From assembly GCA_945227095.1 (NCBI GenBank), contig CALYOC010000022.1:1-7681 (forward strand): 7,681 bases of DNA, given 5' to 3'. The stretch is from an uncultured Clostridia bacterium. GTDB lineage: Bacteria; Bacillota; Clostridia; Oscillospirales; Acutalibacteraceae. A program made the position numbers and the translations under genes. The notes under the pieces were generated by a model, which worked only from the letters and a program-made list of their open reading frames with translations, searched no databases and was not told the DNA's origin. This document shows, in pieces, positions 1-4,840 of this stretch (positions are counted from its first letter, which is position 1; each line of letters starts with the position of its first letter).

Positions 1-1
1 C

Positions 2-424
2 GGCAGAGATCCGACGGCGGAGGAGATTTCCGAGAGGCTGAATATGCCTGCCGACAAGGTCAGAGAAATTCTGCGTGTCGCACAGGAGCCCGTTTCGCTT
101 GAAACACCGATAGGCGAGGAGGAGGACTCTCACCTCGGCGATTTTATTCCCGATGACGAGGCGCTTTCTCCGGCTGACGCCGCTTCAATGTATTTCCTCA
201 AGCAGCAGCTTCACGAGGTTTTGGAAACACTCACCGAGAGGGAAGCGAGGGTTATTTCAATGCGCTTCGGATTGGACGACGGACATCCGAGAACCTTGGA
301 AGAGGTCGGCAAGGAGTTTAATGTGACCAGGGAGAGAATCCGTCAAATCGAGGCGAAGGCACTTCGTAAACTCAGGCACCCCAGCAGAAGTAAAAAACTC
401 AAGGATTATATGGATACAAACTGA
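2..424 (+). CDS. rpoD: Primary (housekeeping) sigma factor, C-terminal part, 5' truncated by the window edge
   Basis: This is the last 140 residues of a sigma-70 group 1 factor (RpoD/SigA), which binds core RNA polymerase and recognises -10/-35 promoters. The frame is open from base 2, so the ATG at 44 is an internal methionine. The fragment begins in region 3 ([10 protein letters not shown]) and continues into the region 3.2 finger ([18 protein letters not shown]), which reaches toward the active centre during initiation. Region 4.1 ([20 protein letters not shown]) and the region 4.2 helix-turn-helix ([20 protein letters not shown]) follow. The Arg-Glu-Arg at fragment residues 110-112 matches the -35-contacting residues around E. 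coli R584/E585. It ends with the family tail [13 protein letters not shown] plus MDTN. The near-identity of regions 3.2 and 4 to Bacillus SigA, as I remember it, argues for the primary sigma rather than an alternative one. Regions 1-2 lie outside the window. A palindrome and a terminator follow the stop codon. Confidence 0.96.
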   Translation, partial: GRDPTAEEISERLNMPADKVREILRVAQEPVSLETPIGEEEDSHLGDFIPDDEALSPADAASMYFLKQQLHEVLETLTEREARVISMRFGLDDGHPRTLEEVGKEFNVTRERIRQIEAKALRKLRHPSRSKKLKDYMDTN

Positions 425-442
425 TTTCCCGAATTATTAAGA

Positions 443-464
443 TGTTATTAAATATTTAATAACA
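443..464. repeat. Perfect 22-bp AT-only-core palindrome downstream of the sigma gene
   Basis: The left arm TGTTATTAAAT (443-453) is the exact reverse complement of the right arm ATTTAATAACA (454-464), with no central spacer. It starts 19 nt after the sigma stop codon and 38 nt before the terminator stem. In DNA it could be a dimeric-regulator site. In RNA it could fold into a 9-bp stem, AU except for one base pair, with an AUAU loop; this lacks the GC stem and U-run of a terminator. Function is unknown. Confidence 0.8.
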
Positions 465-501
465 ATATATATAAAAGAAAAAGTGTAATTTTCAGTAATA
501 A

Positions 502-548
502 AACGCACCGAAGGATCAAAAACGGATTCTCCGGTGCGTTGTTATTTT
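502..548 (+). terminator. Rho-independent terminator of the sigma-factor gene
   Basis: AACGCACCG (502-510) pairs perfectly with CGGTGCGTT (532-540). After one A/C mismatch the stem continues with 512-517 against 525-530, including one G-U pair, closing on the 7-nt loop AAAAACG. The stem is followed by an interrupted U-rich run (TTGTTATTTT, 539-548). It lies 78 nt past the sigma stop codon and should end that transcript. On the minus strand the same stem is followed by TTTATTACTG, so weak bidirectional activity is possible, although no convergent gene is visible. Confidence 0.9.
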
Positions 549-590
549 AACTCTTTTAGTCGTTTTGTCCCCCGTGTTGAGGAACAGTCG

Positions 591-692
591 ATGAGCGGTG
601 AGGGTAAACTCGGCGGCGGCGAAAAAGTGAAATTGTTAGGAATAATGCTTTTAGAGCTTGTAAAAAACAAAAAATTCAGGTGTTTTTACTAA
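591..692 (+). CDS. Candidate 33-residue small ORF with a Shine-Dalgarno sequence
   Basis: ATG at 591 opens 33 codons ending in TAA at 690-692. The product begins MSGEGKLGGGEKVKLLGIML and ends LELVKNKKFRCFY: a glycine-rich start, a short hydrophobic middle (LLGIMLLELV) and a basic, aromatic tail. GAGGA at 579-583 sits 7 nt upstream of the ATG, which is good spacing. The 5' half coincides with the only GC-richer patch in this intergenic region. Against it: it lies just after a terminator, has no clear promoter of its own, and the frame stays open upstream through the terminator, as chance frames can. I do not recognise the peptide. It may be a gene remnant or noise. Confidence 0.2.
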   Translation: MSGEGKLGGGEKVKLLGIMLLELVKNKKFRCFY

Positions 693-713
693 ATGTGATA
701 ACTTTTCACTAAA
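683..713. repeat. 11-bp direct repeat with 20-bp period
   Basis: TTTTTACTAAA (683-693) and TTTTCACTAAA (703-713) match at 10 of 11 positions and are offset by exactly 20 bp, about two helical turns, so both copies face the same side of the DNA. They lie about 175 bp upstream of the rpoB -35 element. A tandem protein-binding site is possible but unproven; low-complexity AT sequence makes chance repeats more likely. Confidence 0.5.
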
Positions 714-860
714 AAAGCGCAAAAAATTGGATTTTTTTTGAAATTTCATATACTTGCACAAAAAACATTGCCTATTTTCTGTAAAAATGCAGAATATTTA
801 ACAATGAAATTTGTAAGTTTTTGGATTTTCTCAGATGTAAAAAAATGACGAAAAACCTAT

Positions 861-881
861 TTATTATTTTAATAATATTTT
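861..881 (+). promoter_or_regulatory. UP-element-like AT tract upstream of the rpoB promoter
   Basis: A pure A/T block directly upstream of the -35 box occupies roughly -60 to -40 relative to the predicted start near 921. It contains the inverted repeat TATTATT (862-868) / AATAATA (871-877). The position and composition fit a binding site for the C-terminal domains of the RNA polymerase alpha subunits, which would strengthen the promoter. In such an AT-rich region the composition alone is weak proof. Confidence 0.45.
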
Positions 882-885
882 TTTA

Positions 886-914
886 TTGACAAGCGCGCTG
901 CTTTATTGTATATT
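886..914 (+). promoter_or_regulatory. Sigma-A-type promoter for rpoB-rpoC
   Basis: A perfect -35 box TTGACA (886-891) is followed after 17 bp by the -10 box TATATT (909-914), 5 of 6 to consensus. TATTAT at 911-916 is an alternative -10 with a 19-bp spacer. Transcription would begin near 920-923, giving a leader of about 155 nt before the rpoB ATG. It is the best promoter match in the intergenic region and is correctly oriented. With a terminator lying between it and the sigma gene, it should be the main source of rpoB-rpoC mRNA. Confidence 0.85.
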
Positions 915-921
915 ATTAAAA

Positions 922-1059
922 CATAAAATGGGAATTTATGCGTTTGGATAATTTTTCATTTATGCTTTCGGCTCATCGCTTATATAATATATTTTTTGCG
1001 ACGCCGGTATTAGATTGAGTTTTCAGCGTTAGCTTTTAACGGATGTCAATAAACATTGA
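922..1059 (+). promoter_or_regulatory. Structured 5' leader of rpoB with several small inverted repeats
   Basis: CATAAA (922-927) pairs with TTTATG (935-940) at the very 5' end of the predicted transcript; 922-930 could instead pair with CATTTATG at 957-964 with one bulge. Nearer the gene, CGTTA (1027-1031) pairs with TAACG (1037-1041), and TCAAT (1046-1050) pairs with ATTGA (1055-1059) around an AAAC loop. GACGC (1000-1004) could pair with GCGTT (1026-1030), excluding the 1027-1041 hairpin. Every helix is short (5-6 bp for the hairpins). I do not recognise a known riboswitch or ribosomal-protein leader. Confidence 0.35.
959..988 (+). promoter_or_regulatory. Possible second rpoB promoter (perfect -10 only)
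   Basis: A perfect TATAAT is present at 983-988. The best-placed upstream hexamer, TTTATG (959-964, 18-bp spacer), matches the -35 consensus at only 3 of 6 positions, and there is no extended -10 TG. If used, the start would be near 995 with a leader of about 80 nt. Perfect -10 matches are expected by chance in AT-rich DNA. Confidence 0.25.
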
Positions 1060-1061
1060 AC

Positions 1062-1067
1062 GGAGTG
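1062..1067 (+). promoter_or_regulatory. Ribosome-binding site that sets the rpoB start
   Basis: GGAGTG lies 9 nt upstream of the ATG at 1077. The in-frame TTG at 1056 is upstream of this site, so it cannot be the start served by it. The ATG gives the family-typical N-terminus [20 protein letters not shown]. Confidence 0.85.
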
Positions 1068-1076
1068 AATAATTAC

Positions 1077-4000
1077 ATGGTTAAAGTCAAAGATGTACAG
1101 CTCGGAAAGACCACCAGAAAGAGTTTCGGAAAAATCAACGAGGTTATGGAAATGCCCAACCTCATTGAGGTGCAGAAGAATTCGTACCGGTGGTTTTTAG
1201 ATGTAGGGCTCAAGGAAGTATTCAGAGACATTTCGGAAATAGTTGACTATTCCGGAAATCTTGTTTTGGAGTTCATCGACTACACAATGGACGAGGAACC
1301 CAAATACACCGTCGCTGAGTGCAAGACCAGGGACGCCACATATGCCGCTCCCCTGAAGGTCAAATGCCGCCTCACTAACAAGGAGACCGGAGAGGTTAAG
1401 GAATCGAACATCTTTATGGGCGATTTCCCGCTTATGACCGACAGCGGCACCTTTGTGATAAACGGAGCGGAGCGCGTAATCGTATCTCAGCTTGTTCGTT
1501 CACCGGGCGTTTATTACACTATGGACCATGACAACTCCTCCAACGAATTGTTCTCAAACACAATCATACCCAACAGGGGTGCTTGGCTCGAATATGAGAC
1601 GGATTCAAACAATGTTTTCTATGTCAGAATCGACAAGAACAGAAAAATCCCGATTACTACATTCATCCGTGCATTGGGAATCAGTTCTGACGCTGAAATT
1701 CTCGAATTTTTCGGTGAGGACAGCAAAATACTTGCCACAATCGAAAAAGACACTACTAAAAACACCGAGGAAGCGCTCCTCGAGGTATATAAAAAGCTTC
1801 GTCCCGGGGAGCCTCCTACATTGGAGACTGCCCAGGCACATCTCGACGGACTTCTTTTCGATGTTCACCGTTATGACTTGTCGAGAGTCGGCAGATACAA
1901 ATACAACAAAAAGCTCGGCTTGGCGTCAAGACTCGCAGGTCATAAACTTTCAAGACCTATCGCCAATCCTCTCACGGGTGAGATTGTGGCTGAAGCCGGT
2001 GAGATGATTAAAAAAGACCGTGCGGCGGAAATAGAAGATATGGGCGTTATGGAAGCCTATGTCGTAGTTGAGGATAAGGAATCTCTAAGCAAGGAAGCAA
2101 CTAAGGAAGTTAAGATTATCTCCAGCGGAATGGTTGATATTTACAAATATATCGACACCGATTTGAGAGAGGACGGAATCAATGAAAAGGTATCCTTTAA
2201 GGTTCTTGCTGAGCTTCTTGATGAGTTCGGCTCGGACAAAGAGGCGTTGATTGAAAATATCAAGCTCAGAGCGGATGACCTCATTCCGAAGCATATCACC
2301 TTGGATGACATTTTCGCTTCAATTAACTATGTGACCTGTCTTGCAAACGGAGTCGGAACAGTTGACGATATTGACCACTTGGGCAATCGCCGAATCCGTT
2401 CTGTAGGTGAGCTTCTTCAAAACCAGGTTCGCATAGGCTTTACAAGAATGGAGAGAGTTGTCCGCGAGAGAATGACAACTCAAACGCAGGACACTGCCGA
2501 AATCACTCCTAAGGACCTGATTAACATTCGTCCGGTAGTCGCCGCTATAAAAGAATTTTTCGGTTCATCTCCGTTGTCACAATTTATGGACCAGACAAAC
2601 CCGCTTGCCGAATTGACTCACAAAAGGCGTCTTTCGGCTCTCGGCCCCGGCGGACTTTCAAGAGACCGTGCCGGATTTGAAGTTCGTGATGTTCATTACA
2701 GCCACTACGGCCGTATGTGTCCCATTGAGACACCCGAAGGACCCAACATCGGACTTATTTCTTATATTGCAACCTTTGCAAGGATAAATGAATATGGATT
2801 TATCGAGGCTCCGTTCAGACCGGTTGACAAGCAGACCGGCAAGGTGCTCGACACTTATCAGTATATGACAGCCGATGTCGAGGATGACTTCGTTGTCGCG
2901 CAGGCGAACGAGCCCTTGGACGAGGAAAACAACTTTAAGCATTCCAAGGTTCTCTGCCGTTACCGCGATGAGTTTATCGAGGTTGCCCCGTCACAGGTTG
3001 ACTATATGGATGTATCACCGCGAATGGTAGTATCTGTCGCCACGGCAATGATTCCCTTCCTTGAAAATGACGATGCAAACCGTGCGTTGATGGGTTCAAA
3101 CATGCAGAGGCAGGCTGTGCCGCTTCTTAAAACAGAAGCACCCGTAGTCGGAACAGGTATGGAGTACAAGGCGGCGCTTGACTCTGGCGTTACAGTTGTT
3201 TCAAAGCGTGCCGGTAAGGTTGTCAACTGCTCTGCGGATAAGATTGTCGTCAGAGCTAAAAACGGCGAAATCGACACCTACGAGCTCACCAAGTTTATGC
3301 GCTCCAATCAGGGAACCTGTATAAACCAGAGACCTATCGTAGATGTAGGTGAGGAGATTAAAGAGCACCAGGTAATCGCCGACGGACCGGCCACTTGCGA
3401 CGGTGAAATCAGCTTGGGTAAAAACGCGCTTATCGGATTTATGACCTGGGAGGGTTATAACTACGAGGACGCCGTTCTTCTCAACGAGAGGGTAGTCCGC
3501 GAGGATATGTACACTTCAATTCATATCGAAGAATTCGAGTTGGAGGCTCGCGACACAAAACTGGGCGCCGAGGAAATCACAAGGGATATTCCAAATGTCG
3601 GTGAGGATGCGCTCAGGGATTTGGATGAAAACGGAATTATCCGCATAGGTGCGGAGGTTCATTCCGGAGATATACTTGTGGGTAAGGTTACACCTAAGGG
3701 TGAAACAGAGCTCACAGCCGAGGAAAGGCTTTTAAGAGCAATCTTCGGTGAAAAGGCAAGAGAAGTTAGGGATACATCGCTGCGTGTTCCCCACGGTGAA
3801 TACGGCATCATCGTCGATGTCAAGGTATTCACAAGAGAGAACAGCGACGAGCTCAGCCCCGGAGTAAATAAAATAGTCAGATGTTATATCGCGCAAAAGC
3901 GTAAGATTCAAGTGGGAGATAAAATGGCGGGACGACACGGAAACAAGGGTGTCGTTTCGAGAATACTTCCGCAGGAGGATATGCCCTTCCTTCCGGACGG

Positions 4001-4781
4001 CCGCCCGCTTGATATATGCTTGAACCCGTTGGGCGTACCTTCTCGTATGAATATCGGACAGGTGCTTGAAGTCAACCTCGGTTATGCGGCAAAGGCATTG
4101 GGCTGGAAGATAATGACTCCCGTATTTGACGGAGCGCACGAGGCGGATATCAGGCAGTGTCTTTCCGACGCAGGATTCAGCGAGGACGGAAAGACAGAGC
4201 TGTATGACGGCAGAACAGGTAAGAAGTTTGACAACCCGATAACAGTCGGATATATGTACTTCTTAAAGCTTCATCACCTTGTCGACGATAAGTTGCACGC
4301 TCGTTCCACAGGACCTTATTCACTTGTAACGCAGCAGCCCTTGGGCGGTAAAGCTCAATTCGGCGGTCAGCGTTTCGGTGAGATGGAGGTTTGGGCACTT
4401 GAAGCGTACGGTGCGGCATACACCCTGCAAGAGATATTGACGGTTAAATCCGATGATGTCGTCGGAAGGGTTAAGACATATGAAGCAATTGTCAAAGGTC
4501 AGAATGTGCCCACACCGGGAGTACCCGAATCGTTCAAGGTTTTGGTTAAGGAACTTCAATCTCTGGGACTTGATGTAAAAGTTTTGGATGAAGATAAGCG
4601 AGAAATCGACCTCAAACAGTCCTTTGATGACCCCGATGATATGGTTGTTCCCGAAATGCCGGTATTCGAAGAAGAAACGGTTAAGGATTTTGAGAGCAGC
4701 GAAGGTTTCGGAACAGAGGGTGAAGAACAAGACATAATGGTCGGCTACACCGGCGGCGAAGATGTCTTTGAGGAAGAATGA
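1077..4781 (+). CDS. rpoB: DNA-directed RNA polymerase subunit beta (complete)
   Basis: This 1234-residue beta subunit of RNA polymerase builds, with beta-prime, the catalytic centre for RNA synthesis; Bacillus beta is about 1190 residues. Landmarks in order: [18 protein letters not shown] near the N-terminus; the protrusion motif [20 protein letters not shown] (about 115-134); [20 protein letters not shown] (from 430); the rifampicin region from [13 protein letters not shown] to [11 protein letters not shown] (about 494-527); [15 protein letters not shown] (from 793); [15 protein letters not shown], whose K949 and K957 match E. coli active-site K1065 and K1073; and the C-terminal clamp segment [20 protein letters not shown]. 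The E. coli-type insertions are absent. Rifampicin contacts D505, H515 and S520 (E. coli D516, H526, S531) are wild type, but P499, S562 and Y563 replace E. coli Q510, N573 and S574. The last roughly 60 residues are an acidic tail ending EDVFEEE. The ATG at 1077 is chosen over TTG at 1056 because of the ribosome-binding site. rpoC follows after 59 nt. Confidence 0.98.
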   Translation: MVKVKDVQLGKTTRKSFGKINEVMEMPNLIEVQKNSYRWFLDVGLKEVFRDISEIVDYSGNLVLEFIDYTMDEEPKYTVAECKTRDATYAAPLKVKCRLTNKETGEVKESNIFMGDFPLMTDSGTFVINGAERVIVSQLVRSPGVYYTMDHDNSSNELFSNTIIPNRGAWLEYETDSNNVFYVRIDKNRKIPITTFIRALGISSDAEILEFFGEDSKILATIEKDTTKNTEEALLEVYKKLRPGEPPTLETAQAHLDGLLFDVHRYDLSRVGRYKYNKKLGLASRLAGHKLSRPIANPLTGEIVAEAGEMIKKDRAAEIEDMGVMEAYVVVEDKESLSKEATKEVKIISSGMVDIYKYIDTDLREDGINEKVSFKVLAELLDEFGSDKEALIENIKLRADDLIPKHITLDDIFASINYVTCLANGVGTVDDIDHLGNRRIRSVGELLQNQVRIGFTRMERVVRERMTTQTQDTAEITPKDLINIRPVVAAIKEFFGSSPLSQFMDQTNPLAELTHKRRLSALGPGGLSRDRAGFEVRDVHYSHYGRMCPIETPEGPNIGLISYIATFARINEYGFIEAPFRPVDKQTGKVLDTYQYMTADVEDDFVVAQANEPLDEENNFKHSKVLCRYRDEFIEVAPSQVDYMDVSPRMVVSVATAMIPFLENDDANRALMGSNMQRQAVPLLKTEAPVVGTGMEYKAALDSGVTVVSKRAGKVVNCSADKIVVRAKNGEIDTYELTKFMRSNQGTCINQRPIVDVGEEIKEHQVIADGPATCDGEISLGKNALIGFMTWEGYNYEDAVLLNERVVREDMYTSIHIEEFELEARDTKLGAEEITRDIPNVGEDALRDLDENGIIRIGAEVHSGDILVGKVTPKGETELTAEERLLRAIFGEKAREVRDTSLRVPHGEYGIIVDVKVFTRENSDELSPGVNKIVRCYIAQKRKIQVGDKMAGRHGNKGVVSRILPQEDMPFLPDGRPLDICLNPLGVPSRMNIGQVLEVNLGYAAKALGWKIMTPVFDGAHEADIRQCLSDAGFSEDGKTELYDGRTGKKFDNPITVGYMYFLKLHHLVDDKLHARSTGPYSLVTQQPLGGKAQFGGQRFGEMEVWALEAYGAAYTLQEILTVKSDDVVGRVKTYEAIVKGQNVPTPGVPESFKVLVKELQSLGLDVKVLDEDKREIDLKQSFDDPDDMVVPEMPVFEEETVKDFESSEGFGTEGEEQDIMVGYTGGEDVFEEE
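2562..2642 (+). other. Rifampicin-resistance-determining region of rpoB
   Basis: Beta residues 496-522 align without gaps to E. coli 507-533, numbering offset 11. The key drug-contact positions are D505, H515 and S520, all wild type. Proline at 499 replaces the glutamine found at this position in E. coli and Bacillus. The second cluster lies downstream at about 2730-2765, where I561 is conserved but S562 and Y563 replace Asn-Ser. Confidence 0.9.
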
Positions 4782-4785
4782 TAAA

Positions 4786-4808
4786 CATTCGGTTTTCTCA
4801 TTCGGTTT
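4786..4808 (+). repeat. Perfect 10-bp direct repeat between rpoB and rpoC
   Basis: CATTCGGTTT occurs at 4786-4795 and 4799-4808, separated by TCT (13-bp period), beginning 5 nt after the rpoB stop codon. The 59-nt gap shows no stem-loop terminator and no clear promoter, so read-through into rpoC is expected. The repeat may be slippage or duplication debris, or an RNA-binding or processing site; nothing here decides between them. Confidence 0.7.
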
Positions 4809-4824
4809 CAAATCTAACTTATTA

Positions 4825-4833
4825 AGAAAGAGG
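4825..4833 (+). promoter_or_regulatory. Ribosome-binding site of rpoC
   Basis: The purine-rich AGAAAGAGG ends 7 nt before the ATG at 4841. It supports that ATG, which yields the family-typical start [19 protein letters not shown]. Confidence 0.8.
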
Positions 4834-4840
4834 TTCGCAA

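Larger units (their letters stand above)
549..860. other. AT-rich intergenic stretch without a convincing gene
   Basis: The region between the sigma terminator and the rpoB promoter has a GC-richer island at roughly 567-630 (with CGGCGGCGGC at 611-620). The rest is dominated by A and T tracts: A6 at 662-667, 669-674, 711-716, 721-726 and 760-765, T8 at 732-739, A7 at 839-845, A5 at 851-855. It contains one candidate small ORF, one 20-bp-period direct repeat and the 10-bp palindrome TGAAATTTCA (739-748), whose core TGAAATTT recurs at 805-812. I see no tRNA, riboswitch or CRISPR in it. Some A tracts are about 10 bp apart, which suggests intrinsic DNA curvature. Confidence 0.6.

Noticed and set aside
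44..46. ATG at 44 as the start of a separate 126-residue sigma-like protein
   Set aside because: The frame is open to the window edge, and the residues before the ATG ([14 protein letters not shown]) are normal sigma region 3 sequence, so the gene is simply truncated.
651..749. 32-codon minus-strand frame in the intergenic region (starting MKFQKKSNF)
   Set aside because: It has no Shine-Dalgarno sequence and is made mostly of Phe, Lys and Leu codons, as expected from reading A/T tracts.
727..754. TTGGAT, 16 bp, TATACT as an extra plus-strand promoter
   Set aside because: The -35 matches only 3 of 6 positions in low-complexity AT sequence, and the much better promoter at 886-914 explains rpoB expression.
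1044..1049. Perfect TTGACA on the minus strand
   Set aside because: No acceptable -10 box lies 15-19 bp downstream on that strand, and there is no minus-strand gene for it to serve.
1056..1076. TTG at 1056 as an upstream start adding seven residues to beta
   Set aside because: It precedes the GGAGTG ribosome-binding site and lies within a small inverted repeat. The ATG at 1077 has correct spacing and gives the family-typical N-terminus.
1492..2007. 171-codon plus-strand frame inside rpoB
   Set aside because: It is an out-of-frame shadow of conserved rpoB sequence with no ribosome-binding site of note and no recognisable product.
4320..4811. 163-codon minus-strand frame across the rpoB 3' end
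   Set aside because: It is antisense to the conserved beta C-terminus and its acidic tail, and no promoter or family resemblance is visible.
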